Assembly: GCA_013215805.1 (NCBI GenBank)
Contig: JABSQM010000014.1
Location: 124,001 to 188,000 of the forward strand
DNA length: 64,000 nt
Source of the DNA: Piscirickettsiaceae bacterium
Lineage (GTDB): Bacteria > Pseudomonadota > Gammaproteobacteria > Nitrosococcales > Methylophagaceae
Reading direction: 5' to 3'
The notes beneath the pieces are model-generated. The model saw only the letters and a list, made by a program, of their open reading frames with translations. It had not been told where the DNA came from and ran no database searches. Shown here piece after piece: positions 45,094-56,561 of the stretch (positions within the stretch are counted from its first letter, which is position 1; each line of letters begins with the position of its first letter). A program made the translations under genes and the position numbers.

Positions 45094-46157
45094 TTGATGA
45101 TCGTTAACACATCATTAATTAGAAGCTAAGATTTAGAAATTAAGAAATAGATTATAAGTGAGACATATAAGTCCAATCACCATGATTGAAGATATACTCT
45201 AAGATAAGTGAGTTTCATAATAACTAGTTATAATAAAATACATATGATAATTATAGAAACCATAATGAACGGCTCATGTTTATCTGTAGATACGCATACG
45301 AACATCAATCATAAGTTCAAATATTTTAGATATTTTTATATGTAAAAATCAAATATATTTTCTGAGCACGTGGATATCCGGACAATTAGAAATTATCAGA
45401 TGACCTAATTTTGATGAAAAGTATGATTCAGGCAATATGAATTCCGATAAACAGAAGATATCATTCAACCAAAATGGTAATGATAAATTTAAGCTCTAGA
45501 TTGAAAATCTCGCTAAATAAAACAACGAAAAACTGAATAATCGTCATGAATTTATAGACTAGGATAATTAAACGCCATATTTTAACGATATAACTGAAAC
45601 AATGAGCTGATCTAAGTAATTATCATTGGAATTAATCCTAAATGGCTCTTGCTGATTCCTATCAGGTATTTAGGTCGAATAATCCTAAGACTGCTTTCAT
45701 AGCTTACATGACTTCTGTTGTATGTTAGGAACATCCTTGCAATGCACGAATGGAGAAGACAAGATTTTTATTTTATTCACATCATAAAAATGATGTTTCT
45801 GTAAAATATTAATGACTCGATAATAACTCTTATGTCTAAATTTAGGATCAATCCATACTTAAGTCCTTTCATGATATTGCCACTTAGTACATATCCTATG
45901 TGCGATACTAATTTTAATTAAATTTTATTTTGTTATTCACTGTCCTGTCAACGAAAATTCATTCACATAATAACATCTGATTAAAATAGCCTCGAAAAAT
46001 ATTTGTGATTTAGGCTATAGTATCCACCATAATAATTATCAGAACCAAAATTCAAGCGGAATAATTAAGGTATGTATACTACATTGTTAATAGAAAAGAT
46101 TTTTCAAACTAAATCATCTATAAATATAGCGCACAATATAATAATATTTCTTAACAC
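45094..46157. other. 1.06 kb decayed spacer
   Basis: AT-rich, stops in all frames. It lies downstream of rpsI, where petABC or sspA often sits; no remnant could be read. Confidence 0.4.
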
Positions 46158-46547
46158 TTAACGTTTAGAAAATTGTGGACGTTTACGTGCTTTGTGTAAA
46201 CCAATCTTTTTACGTTCTACTGTACGCGCATCGCGAGTGATAAACCCAGCCTTACGAAGATCAAGCTTTAATGTAGCGTCATACTCTGTTAATGCACGGC
46301 TAATGCCATGACGAATTGCACCTGCTTGACCACTATTGCCGCCTCCACAAACAGTGACTGTAATGTCAAACCTGTTTAACATATCAATGAGATCTAAAGG
46401 TTGGCGAACTACCATACGTGATGTTTCACGACCAAAGTAATCATCTATTGATCGTTCGTTAATAGTAAGATTACCACTTCCCAATTTTAAAAAAATACGG
46501 GCTTTAGAACTTTTCCGACGACCGGTTGCGTAATATGAATTTGCCAT
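46158..46547 (-). CDS. rpsI: 30S ribosomal protein S9
   Basis: The 129-residue S9 has the usual [14 protein letters not shown] opening, the [15 protein letters not shown] loop and the basic [12 protein letters not shown]-type tail that reaches the P site. It follows rplM after 11 bases. Confidence 0.98.
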   Translation of the reverse strand: MANSYYATGRRKSSKARIFLKLGSGNLTINERSIDDYFGRETSRMVVRQPLDLIDMLNRFDITVTVCGGGNSGQAGAIRHGISRALTEYDATLKLDLRKAGFITRDARTVERKKIGLHKARKRPQFSKR

Positions 46548-46558
46548 AGTATATCCAA

Positions 46559-46993
46559 TTAAATTTCTAATAACTTAGGATTCTGAGCTCTATGTGGATG
46601 CTCTTTACCGGAATAAATTTTCAGTTTGCTGAGCATAGAGCGACCTAAAGAATTCTTAGGCAACATACCCTTCACAGATATTTTAATAATATCATCCGGC
46701 GCCTCAGCAAATTTTTTTTTCAAAGAAATGGACTTGATTCCACCTATATAACCGGTATGATGGTAATATATCTTGCTTTTCATTTTATTACCAGTGACAA
46801 GTAACTTATTCGCATTAATAATCACTATGTAATCACCAGTATCTACGTGAGGTGTATAAATGGTTTTATGCTTACCACGTAGACGGCGCGCAATTTCAGT
46901 AGCCATGCGGCCTAATATTCTTTCATTGGCATCAATAACAAACCAATCACGATGAATCTCAGCTGGCTTTGCACTTAGTGTAGTTGTTTTCAT
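46559..46993 (-). CDS. rplM: 50S ribosomal protein L13
   Basis: L13 of 144 residues with [15 protein letters not shown] near the start, the RRLRGKHK segment, [11 protein letters not shown] and the [10 protein letters not shown] signature. It leads the rplM-rpsI pair, the standard bacterial operon. Confidence 0.98.
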   Translation of the reverse strand: MKTTTLSAKPAEIHRDWFVIDANERILGRMATEIARRLRGKHKTIYTPHVDTGDYIVIINANKLLVTGNKMKSKIYYHHTGYIGGIKSISLKKKFAEAPDDIIKISVKGMLPKNSLGRSMLSKLKIYSGKEHPHRAQNPKLLEI

Positions 46994-47095
46994 TCTACTA
47001 ATGCTCTATAAAATTTTAAGATTAATACGAAAATAAAAATCATTGATTGCAATAAATTATACGTGCTTATCACAAATGTATCAACTGAATATAAT

Positions 47096-47893
47096 TTAAA
47101 TATTAAACCTGATAAGTAACACACCTAAAATTAGGCGATAAATAACGAAAGGCCACATACCTATCCTTTCTATTGATTTTAAAAATAGATGGATACATAG
47201 ATAAGAACTAATGAATGATAATAATGCGCCTAAAATAAGTGCAAACCAATCAGTATTCGATTCAACGTATATTAAATGAAAAATCTTGAGTCCACCGGCA
47301 AGAGTAATCACTGGGATCGATAATAAGAATGAAAACCGTGCAGATGAGCTGCGACTTAACCCTAATATTAATCCCGCTGTTATCGTAATGCCTGAACGTG
47401 ATGTACCTGGAATTAAAGCAATTGCTTCAGCAAATCCCAAAATAATTATATCTTTCAATTTTAACTGGTATTCATTACGTTGCTGTTTACCGTACCAATC
47501 TGCACAGCCTAACAACAAGCCAAAGATAATAGTAGCTATCGCTATAATTAATGGGCCACGAAGATGGAGCTCATAGTAATGGTTTATCGAAAGCGCTATC
47601 AAACCAACCGGAATAGTACCAATGATGATATCCCAGACTAGCTTGCCTTTATCGATAATCTGACGGAAATAAATAGAATATATCCAATCAGCTAATAATT
47701 TTCTCAGAGTTTGACGAAAGTAAATAATTATTGAGATTAAAGTACCTACATGCACGGCAACATCAAACGCGAGTCCCTGATCCTGCCAGTCCATAATAAT
47801 AGGTAGGAGGATTAGATGGGCAGAGCTGGAGATAGGTAAAAATTCTGTCAGACCTTGCGATATACCCAAGGTAATTGCTTGAGACAATTCCAT
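47096..47893 (-). CDS. uppP: Undecaprenyl-diphosphatase UppP (BacA)
   Basis: An integral membrane phosphatase that recycles the lipid carrier for peptidoglycan and O-antigen. The 265 residues contain the two inverted signature motifs: QGLTEFLPISSSAHL at about 14-28 and ALIPGTSRSGIT near 160. About eight membrane segments are visible. It stands alone, close upstream (leftward-reading) of the rplM-rpsI spacer. Confidence 0.95.
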   Translation of the reverse strand: MELSQAITLGISQGLTEFLPISSSAHLILLPIIMDWQDQGLAFDVAVHVGTLISIIIYFRQTLRKLLADWIYSIYFRQIIDKGKLVWDIIIGTIPVGLIALSINHYYELHLRGPLIIAIATIIFGLLLGCADWYGKQQRNEYQLKLKDIIILGFAEAIALIPGTSRSGITITAGLILGLSRSSSARFSFLLSIPVITLAGGLKIFHLIYVESNTDWFALILGALLSFISSYLCIHLFLKSIERIGMWPFVIYRLILGVLLIRFNI

Positions 47894-48097
47894 TATCTAA
47901 TCATCTAAGACATCTAACTATCATCACAATCGTCTCTTAAAAGTATTATCATAATTATATTAACTGATACACAATACAGTTTAAGCCATGAATCACATCA
48001 AGTAATACATATATTTTTTATGAAAAATATTTAGTTCATGATATTCATAATTTAAATTGCAAAAGCACTTCACAAATCATTAATAAAACCTCAAGCC

Positions 48098-48907
48098 AGT
48101 TTTGTCGCAAACCTTATCGTGAACATGTAAAATCATTAACGCATACATCACATCAAGACACCGATTACCATATTTAAAGACAGTCACTTTCAATCTAAGG
48201 TTATCTTAATAACTATACCTTACTACCTTGCTTATAAGCTTAGTCTTCGACAAATAGAAAAATTAAATCGAAACGTAGTGTGAAAGTCGAGCATGCGGCA
48301 ATTAATTATTAGGCCATTAAATGTGCATCCATTCTTGAATAAAAACTCGAAACTTAGAGAGAAAACAGCACCCACTTCATGACGCATGGATGAAAAACAT
48401 ATCAAGATAGAAGGTAAGTAGTTTTATTGCTATCGTACCGTCGATGAATTCAGAAATATCATCAATTATTATCTAGGATCCAAGCATGATTAGAAAATAG
48501 CCGAAGACTTTCTTCATAAGGCAGTTGCCCAAAATCACTCACCAAATAAGATGGTCATGGATAGTAATAATACAAATTATGCAACAATCAATGCAATAAA
48601 TCTACAGTTGTGGCTATCAGAGCCTTTTATGTCATCCCTCATAGAAATATAGGCCGCCAAATATCTCAATAATATTGTTAAACGAAGTCACCGTTAGCTA
48701 AAGGAAAAAGACGATCGAGCGCAGGCTGGAAATCAATTGAAGGCGCTACAACTATCCTACATGGCAAAATAGATGTAAACTATTATTCAACGCGAACGGA
48801 TAGACATTAAAGGGGACAGCTGCATTTGAACAATTTTATGCATTTGCAGGATAATTGCGCTTCAAAATCAGTGCATTTAACTTATCTACAATTCTTGCAA
48901 CTACCTC
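48098..48907 (+). mobile_element. Degenerate IS6-family insertion sequence, copy B
   Basis: About 810 bp, same orientation as copy A and clearly related along its whole length. The left end AGTTTTGTCGCAAAC fits the family repeat better than copy A in its last bases; the right end is poorly preserved. Transposase pieces read RMDEKHIKIEGK, CYRTVDEFRNI, YLNNIVKRSHR and GWKSIEG-like. Every region has stops or shifts. Where one copy has lost a motif the other often keeps it, so together they outline the ancestral element. Confidence 0.82.
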
Positions 48908-50589
48908 ATACATGATCTTGCAATAAAACTGCAAATGTCCCTCTACGAATAATTGAAATCTACAAGAGAAAATACATTCTATTATGTAGTACAATTACAG
49001 TAATCAAATTATAAATATTACATTACGATAAAATCCAGATATTAACGATGTTAATAATAATTAATTCCTTATTCAGTCAAACTAATGAGACTATGAAAAG
49101 TTAATTTTAATATTTCAAATAATTTAATGGGAATTAGTCAAAATAATAAATTTTCAGGAAGCACATTCAAGCTATACACTCTAAATTAATCGCGATAGGT
49201 ACCGCTAAGATATGAATTTTATAATTGGGTTTAAATTGAGACGTTCGTAGCTAATAGCCATATTAAGCTATAATCATTGAGAGTAATTAAATCCCATGAT
49301 TTTGATGAATTGAATTTACTATTGATAAAATTAAGGCATTATATGAGGATTAAAGTCTGATACCAAAAGACCATGAAGATGCAATGTTATTAGCCAAATG
49401 TAGATCTATGGACTGAGGTATAATCTCGTGCACAAAAGTCAGTTCAGGTATGGCCTATGAATAGTTGCCATATACTTTACTCTCCTCACTCAGAAGATCA
49501 TCTCAAATAAATATAAATAATTGGCTATGGCGATGAAATTAGAAAGGCTGAATGCAAATCAGAGTAAATAAAACTAGAAATAATTTCACTGTCACAATTC
49601 TTAGGTTATTGGCATATAAAATTTCCAACAACAAGATAGTTGTACATAATTATTCCTTAGACTCACCTCCATAACTAGACAACATATCCAAGATTGAGAT
49701 AATTGGGCTAGTTATGCAATAATTTAATCATTGTTAATGAAAGAATAGAATTATATAATGATGTCCGCTAAAATTTTGAAGTAAATATCGTTGTTAGAGA
49801 AATCACAAAGTAGGTACGAACCATCTCGTCTTCTAGATGCTATCCATCATTATGTGCTTGTGCTTAAGGATGTGGTGGAAAGCAAATCTTTAATTTACTG
49901 AATTTTTACTTTTAGTAAATTGAGCACGATGATATTGAGGTACCCTAACTTAAAATTTTGGCGAATAAAATAAAATGCGAAAAAATGATAGATATTTTGA
50001 TGCCGGATTTTAGTTAAAAGTACAAAATTAAGACAGTATTACAATGATAATAATCGAAAAGCAAAATAAAAGGATTGGGACAAACAGTTTATAATTATAC
50101 ATCCAACCAGTATAAAATATTTTAATATCCTCAAACATAAATTTGTGATGCACAATACTATAATATATAATCTATCATTTAATTAATTAAAATTACTGCA
50201 TTTCACAATTTTTATAACAAAATTATTATTTATATATTTAACTCACAACGCCAATCTAACAGACGATATAAAAAACCAAGGACCTTAGCGTCAATAAAAC
50301 TGGCTGACAATGTCCATGGTTAAGGAATTATATCATGCAATATATCCATTATGATGGCACATGGAAGGTCGGTGTCATTTTCAATTTATACGTCTAAATT
50401 TGCAGTATGTTATCATACATTAAATTAATTATTATCTTTAATGATTAAATCTGTGAAATCAAAACCATCTATCAAAGCCATGAATAATATGACAACCATT
50501 GCACCATATTTAAAATGAAATATGGATTGCCGTTTAATTACAACGTATAATTTATTGCATATTTTAACTGGCTAGCTTAAGGCTTAAAC
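48908..50589. other. 1.7 kb decayed spacer
   Basis: No gene. Scattered protein-like readings near 49300-49750 could not be assigned. No RNA or terminator was recognised. Confidence 0.4.
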
Positions 50590-51063
50590 ATGGAAATAAG
50601 AAGTTCAAGCAAATTCTTCGCTGGTAGTATCGTTGCCTTTTTAATTATAATAATATCTGTATATGCAATTCTTTCGACCACGCAAAATTTTGGTAAAGAC
50701 ATCGCTTCACCCGAAACAATATCTAACAATGATATTGTAGAACGTATCAAGCCTGAGGCTAGAATCAATGTCAGTACAATATCAGCTCCTAAAAATCATC
50801 AGGTGGTTGAAACATCTAATGTTGGCGGAGGAAAGAAGATAGTCACTCAAATTTGCGCTATGTGTCACGATCAAGGAGTGATGAATGCACCCAAACTAGG
50901 TAATAATAAAGATTGGGCCCCACGTATCAGAAAGGGCATTGATGTACTATATGAAAACGCACTTAACGGTTTTAATATGATGCCAGCACGTGGCGGCGAC
51001 TCCAGTTTAACTGACAATAATGTCAAATCTGCTGTAAACTATATGATTTACATTGCTAAATAG
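50590..51063 (+). CDS. Membrane-anchored cytochrome c5
   Basis: A monoheme c-type cytochrome of 157 residues. An uncleaved N-terminal helix (about 11-28) anchors it in the inner membrane. The heme site CAMCH lies near residue 98, and the methionine ligand is in NMMPARGG near 135, followed by LTDNNVKSAVNYM, the pattern of cytochrome c5. It would carry electrons toward a terminal oxidase, alongside cytochrome c4, and be matured by ResB/CcsA. Confidence 0.9.
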   Translation: MEIRSSSKFFAGSIVAFLIIIISVYAILSTTQNFGKDIASPETISNNDIVERIKPEARINVSTISAPKNHQVVETSNVGGGKKIVTQICAMCHDQGVMNAPKLGNNKDWAPRIRKGIDVLYENALNGFNMMPARGGDSSLTDNNVKSAVNYMIYIAK

Positions 51064-51159
51064 CCTTAGAATAAGTATCCCTATACCTACATTCATTCAA
51101 TAACTAATACTTATGATATTTATCGATTAGTATCTACTTAGTAAACTTTAGACTTAATA

Positions 51160-51627
51160 ATGACTAATAACGATATTATTCGCCGACTTAGGTATAGTCT
51201 CAATATTAGCGACTCAAAAATGATCGCGCTATTTGCATTGGCGAAAGTAAATGTGACCAAAGGACAGATTATTGACTGGCTAGAAAAAGAAGGAAATTCT
51301 AATTATACCAGCTGCAGAGATGTGCGATTGGCCTCATTTTTAAATGGATTAATTGCTGATAGGAGGGGGAAAAGTAAAATCTGCAAATTTATACCTGAAA
51401 AAAACTTAAATAATAACATAATTTTTAGAAAAATCGTAATTGCATTGAATTTTCAATCTAAAGATATATTAAACATTATATCCTTAGCTAATTTTAAAAT
51501 CAGTAAAAATGAACTAAGCGCCTTCTTCCGCAAGCCAGAACATAAACACTTTCGTAATTGTAAAGATCAAGTTCTTCGCAAATTTTTGAAAGGATTACAA
51601 ATTAAACTTCGTAGCTCCAAAAAATAA
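51160..51627 (+). CDS. DUF1456 protein (YehS family)
   Basis: A 155-residue protein made of two copies of the same roughly 70-residue helical unit: NNDIIRRLRYSLNISDSKM with a CRDVRLASFLNGLI end, and NIIFRKIVIALNFQSKDIL with a KDQVLRKFLKGLQ end. This is the YehS/DUF1456 pattern. Its function is not established. The centre is basic and short of the usual spacing. No partner gene is adjacent, but the frame is intact between two decayed stretches, suggesting selection. Confidence 0.85.
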   Translation: MTNNDIIRRLRYSLNISDSKMIALFALAKVNVTKGQIIDWLEKEGNSNYTSCRDVRLASFLNGLIADRRGKSKICKFIPEKNLNNNIIFRKIVIALNFQSKDILNIISLANFKISKNELSAFFRKPEHKHFRNCKDQVLRKFLKGLQIKLRSSKK

Positions 51628-51936
51628 ACCAACGGCTTTCTAATGGTGAGATAGCTAGTGATTTTAAGACCTAAATAAAATAATACAATCTATTTTTGAG
51701 ATTATAGTTAAAGATATTCTTATAACTATACTAATAATGAAGAATTACTATTATGAATAAACATGCCAGTGAATCAATACTAGGCGAATTATGGAAAGCA
51801 ATTTTATGTTATAAAGCTCAAGCTAACATATACATGCTAGAGATTAAAGATAAAAGTTAATTAAAGTGATTTTTTAGTATGCTAAATTCAATAAATAATA
51901 GATTGAGCCAATTTATAAAGTAAAGAAATATATCTC

Positions 51937-52476
51937 ATGAATAGAGCTGCACTACTTAAATCTCTTGCAAACTTCAAACCCAATAATCAAGAGAAGAAAG
52001 AAATAATAAATCATTTAATTCTATTTATTGAATTAGATAATAATTGTTTTAGCCGTAATAATATTAAGGGTCATGTGACAGGCTCGGCATGGCTTACCAA
52101 TGATAAAGATCAAGTGTTACTAACACATCATAAGATACTAAATAAATGGTTGCAACTAGGTGGTCATTGCGACGGCCAGTCTGATGTGCTGGAAGTTGCA
52201 AAGAAGGAGGCTTTTGAAGAATCAGGTATACAAAATATACAAGCTAAAAATAATGAAATTTTTGATATCGATATTCATTTCATACCCGCAAACAAGATGG
52301 AGGATTCGCATTTTCATTACGATATTAGATACCATCTTGAAACCAAGGCTAGCAATATCACAATTAGCAATGAATCTAACGATCTAAAATGGTTCAAAAA
52401 GAAGGAATTAATCTCAGGTTTAATAAAAATTGACCAATCTATGAAAAATATGGTAAATATATGGGTGCTCCAATGA
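51937..52476 (+). CDS. NUDIX hydrolase
   Basis: A 179-residue NUDIX-fold protein. The box is GGHCDGQSDVLEVAKKEA followed by FEESGI; the Glu-Glu pair needed for metal binding is present, while the usual Arg before Glu is Lys. The HCDG...LEVA form matches a bacterial group of NUDIX proteins of unknown substrate. An N-terminal helical extension (about 1-45) is also typical of that group. It is not linked to any pathway gene here. Confidence 0.85.
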   Translation: MNRAALLKSLANFKPNNQEKKEIINHLILFIELDNNCFSRNNIKGHVTGSAWLTNDKDQVLLTHHKILNKWLQLGGHCDGQSDVLEVAKKEAFEESGIQNIQAKNNEIFDIDIHFIPANKMEDSHFHYDIRYHLETKASNITISNESNDLKWFKKKELISGLIKIDQSMKNMVNIWVLQ

Positions 52477-54285
52477 ATATTAAATACCTCACTCAACTGC
52501 CAGTTATTAGAAATTTTTAATATCCATAAAAATTAATAACAATAAAATATATTCGCAATTAAAGATGATATGGTAATTAATAACTCTTATACCTCAAAGT
52601 TGTAGTGCCAATGAAATTAACCTTATTGCTTAACTGTAAGGATGATAGATAAATTTCTATATTAGAATTAACAAATTAAAATCATAAATGTCCCGCATAC
52701 TAAAATTTACTCCGCTTAAATTAATAACAATCATAATTCACGTATCTTCACAGACTTAGCAAAGACATTGATGATCAACTAAAAATATATCTTAATACTT
52801 ATAGTTGTAGTATGCATGATTAATTATAAATTCACTGAAGGCTCAACAATTTAATTTTTGATCATCATATTGATGAATAAATTGTAAATCATTAATCATA
52901 ATTGCTTCATCAGACCACTTTCTGATACTAATAACAAAAATTATATTTATAAATATCAGAAAATAAGAATGAGTAATGTAGCTTATATGGTCCCAACTTC
53001 ATGAACATGAACAACATCCAGAGTCCATAATAGGTCTTCTATCCACATTTATATTTTAGAATTTTTAAAGCACTCAATGTGAAGTTATGATGCATCATAT
53101 AAACATAGAAGTACATTATTTCATGACTGTTTCTCATCTGCCAGATAAATTAAATACTAACCTAAATAAACATTGAGTTACCAATAAAGTGCTATATCGA
53201 AAAATTGTTAATTTATTTCACGGTCACTAATGATAATGAATTCAGATAAATATTCCATGCATCATACAGTCATATGTTAAATAGAACTTAATCTCAGATT
53301 CAATGATAGCTAGTCAACATGCGTTAAAATATTTCTAGGATGTGGAGATAATAGATCTTATGAACAATGGAGCGAAAGACGACAGAAATTTATTAGTATG
53401 GATATTATGGATATATTCGATATATACAATTAATAATTGAATTGAAAGTATATCACTATATTACTGGAATGTAATAACAGGGGATAAATAAGAGGCTTGT
53501 AACACAGTTGCAGATAACCCATATCAAAATACATGTCAAGTAATAGACTGATTTTCAGACCTGATATTATCAAATTGATGATGAAATCATATAATTTAAT
53601 TAGTATGAGAACTGATAATTATCTTATACATATGTATTAATTCAGATAATATTATTAATATATCGACTGGTGAGTATGATAAATTATAAAAATAGTATAG
53701 TACTGAAGAATTGCTGCGGATCAATGCTTACAATTGATAATCTCGATCCTAATGAATAACAGAAAATCATGATAATTAATATTTTTAATATGGTGATGCC
53801 CTACACATTATCGAGAAACAATTGAAGGATATTAGATGTATCTATAATCATCCGATAGTGTATGCAATCACAAAATAAAGTAGAATGAATTAGTACCCAT
53901 AATAATCTAAGTATCATATTATCAGCCATAAAATGACTATTGATCATACGTATCAACTAAATTATATTGGCAGAACCACTTATAGTATTAAATTACAGTC
54001 ATAATACAATGGAAATAAGCATACACCAAGACCACAAGCAAATTTTTGATCAATGTATTAAAAATCACTACATCCTATTTTATTATTGAAGAGAAAGAAT
54101 TAGGTGATCTCCCAACAACTATAACTAATGAAGTTAGGTTGCAGATCATTGATTCAGGATAAACTTGAAATGTAATAATAAAATCAGTATTCAAAGGATC
54201 CCAGATAAAGAATGGAAATATCGAGTATAAGCAATGGCTAATCCGGTAAAATTTATTAACGATAATTTATTAAAGGGACTGTGGC
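52477..54285. other. 1.8 kb decayed spacer
   Basis: No open gene on either strand. A readable plus-strand stretch near 54040-54200 (for example ELGDLPTTITNEVRL) is protein-like but unassigned. Confidence 0.4.
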
Positions 54286-54894
54286 GTGATCGACAGCAAG
54301 CATATCGCATTAGCAATCACCGGTGCGTCGGGTGCACCTTATAGTGAGCGACTATTAGAAATATTATTGGGACGAGAAATTACCGTACATCTAATGATCT
54401 CAGCAGCAGGACGCATTGTATTAGCCGATGAATTAAATTGGAAGTTACCTGCTAGAGCAAAAGACATACATAAACAGTTGGTCGCTAAATTTAATTGCAA
54501 GGATAATTTATTACAAGTTTATGGTGAGCAACAGTGGAGTTCACCACTAGCCAGTGGATCCCACCAAATTTCTACCATGATTGTTTGTCCCTGTACGATG
54601 GGATCGCTATCATCAATTGCTGTAGGTAGTAGCGATAACTTAATTAATCGTGCTGCAGATGTAATGCTTAAAGAAAATCGTAAGCTTATCTTAGTACCAA
54701 GAGAAACACCTTTTTCCGTGATTCATCTGGAAAATATGCTGAAATTAGCAAGCCTGGGTGTTTGTATTTTACCACCAAATCCAGGTTTTTATTTTAGACC
54801 TAAACAAATATCAGATATTATAAACTTCGTGGTCTCTAAAATTTTAGATCAAGCTGATATCAAACATGACTTATCTTTCCATTGGGGAAAATAA
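54286..54894 (+). CDS. ubiX: Flavin prenyltransferase UbiX
   Basis: UbiX attaches a dimethylallyl group to FMN, giving the prenyl-FMN cofactor that UbiD needs. It is 202 residues. The flavin-binding LAITGASGAPYSERLLE opens the protein, and the VPRETPFSVIHLENML segment near 140 is the family hallmark. The start is GTG at 54286, with AGGGAC six to seven bases upstream. It is isolated, far from ubiD. Confidence 0.95.
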   Translation: MIDSKHIALAITGASGAPYSERLLEILLGREITVHLMISAAGRIVLADELNWKLPARAKDIHKQLVAKFNCKDNLLQVYGEQQWSSPLASGSHQISTMIVCPCTMGSLSSIAVGSSDNLINRAADVMLKENRKLILVPRETPFSVIHLENMLKLASLGVCILPPNPGFYFRPKQISDIINFVVSKILDQADIKHDLSFHWGK

Positions 54895-55624
54895 TATGTC
54901 ATGAATCTCCTTACACATATTACTTTAATATATAACCCGCCAAGATTATAAGATATGGCGTCACTACTTGCACAAGTGTGTGAAACAAAAAAATAGATTG
55001 AATATAGTATAGAATCATGTACACGATTACTTATTATCAATAAGTGATAATAATAAAAAATAATAAGAATATAAAGGCGAACATAGTCTCCATATTTAGA
55101 TGCAATATCAACTGAAATTTATCGGATTATGTTAGAACAGATAATTATGATCATGATCATTCAACATGAACAACATAATCAAGCCATAAGATGTTGCAGA
55201 TCATTACAGCTAAGAAATAATTAATAAACTACAAAAAATTAGTTTGTGAATATAGCAATATGATTTAAGCGTATATGATTATATGGTATAATGATATATT
55301 GGTGTCTTAATAGAACAACTATAATATATAATTTACATATTAATGAAAATGGATAATTTATAAACTATATAATATATAAAAAAGTATCCAGCAATTTAAC
55401 ATAACCATTATCCTTAAGAAGCAGGGGAGTAAGTTAACAAGTTGGGTAAACTAGATCTAGCTATATATTATAAATATAATCACAGCACCTAAATATCTAG
55501 TACACTATAAGTGTAGTATTTTAAATCAAGTTTACTCTACAGATAGTCTTATCCGTCAATAGAATGTAGGCAAGATGATTACTATTATTTAAAAACACTC
55601 GGTTTATTATATAATTTTTTAAAA
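54895..55624. other. Spacer upstream of glyQ
   Basis: No gene or RNA recognised. The promoter for the glyQ-glyS-gmhB-plsC unit should lie toward its right end. Confidence 0.4.
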
Positions 55625-56560
55625 ATGACTACGGCATCAGTCTTGTTGGATAAAGCACCAAAAACTTTTCAGGAACTAATCCTGAATTTGCAACAATACT
55701 GGTCTAAACAGGATTGTGTCCTATTACAACCTATCGATATGGAAGTTGGTGCAGGCACGTTACACCCAGCCACATTTCTACGTGCAATTGGACCAGAACC
55801 ATGGAACTCCGCCTATGTACAATCCTCCAGACGACCTAAAGATGGTCGTTATGGTGAAAACCCAAGCCGACTACAGCACTATTACCAATTTCAAGTCGTC
55901 CTCAAACCATCACCAATTAATATCCAAGAGTTATATTTATCTTCACTAGAAATGTTAGGATTAGATTCCATGATTCATGATATCCGTTTCGTTGAAGATA
56001 ATTGGGAATCACCCACCCTAGGTGCATGGGGATTAGGATGGGAGATCTGGCTAAATGGCATGGAAATAACGCAATTTACTTATTTTCAACAAGTAGGCGG
56101 CTTAGAATGCAGCTCTGTCACCGGTGAAATTACCTATGGTCTAGAACGTATTGCTATGTGTTTGCAAGGTGAGCATAATGTTTATGATCTTGTCTGGTCT
56201 AACAGCACAACCGGTAAAATAACCTATGGCGATATTTTTTATCAAAATGAATTAGAAATGTCAGCCTATAATTTCGATCAAGCAAATATTGAAAATTTAC
56301 TTACCAACTTCAATGCCTATGAACGTGAAAGTGCTAAAATGATTAAGGTAGGCCTACCTTTGCCAGCTTATGAGTTGGTGTTAAAGGCATCCCATACCTT
56401 CAATCTATTAGATGCTCGTAAAGCTATTTCGGTGACAGAACGTCAAAGCTATATATTGCGAGTAAGAAAATTAGCTCGTGCAGTCGCCCAGGCTCATTAC
56501 AACCACCGGAAGTCATTAAATTTTCCTATGTTGAAAGATTGTAAAACAAAGGTATTATAG
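55625..56560 (+). CDS. glyQ: Glycyl-tRNA synthetase alpha subunit
   Basis: Catalytic subunit of the bacterial alpha2beta2 GlyRS. It is 311 residues, including [22 protein letters not shown], the [13 protein letters not shown] motif, [18 protein letters not shown] and the conserved [22 protein letters not shown]. glyS follows with one base between the stop and the next ATG. Confidence 0.97.
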   Translation: MTTASVLLDKAPKTFQELILNLQQYWSKQDCVLLQPIDMEVGAGTLHPATFLRAIGPEPWNSAYVQSSRRPKDGRYGENPSRLQHYYQFQVVLKPSPINIQELYLSSLEMLGLDSMIHDIRFVEDNWESPTLGAWGLGWEIWLNGMEITQFTYFQQVGGLECSSVTGEITYGLERIAMCLQGEHNVYDLVWSNSTTGKITYGDIFYQNELEMSAYNFDQANIENLLTNFNAYERESAKMIKVGLPLPAYELVLKASHTFNLLDARKAISVTERQSYILRVRKLARAVAQAHYNHRKSLNFPMLKDCKTKVL

Positions 56561-56561
56561 C

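Noticed and set aside
51753-51860. 35-residue open frame between the DUF1456 and NUDIX genes
   Set aside because: It has an ATG and a balanced composition, but a poor ribosome site and no recognisable family.
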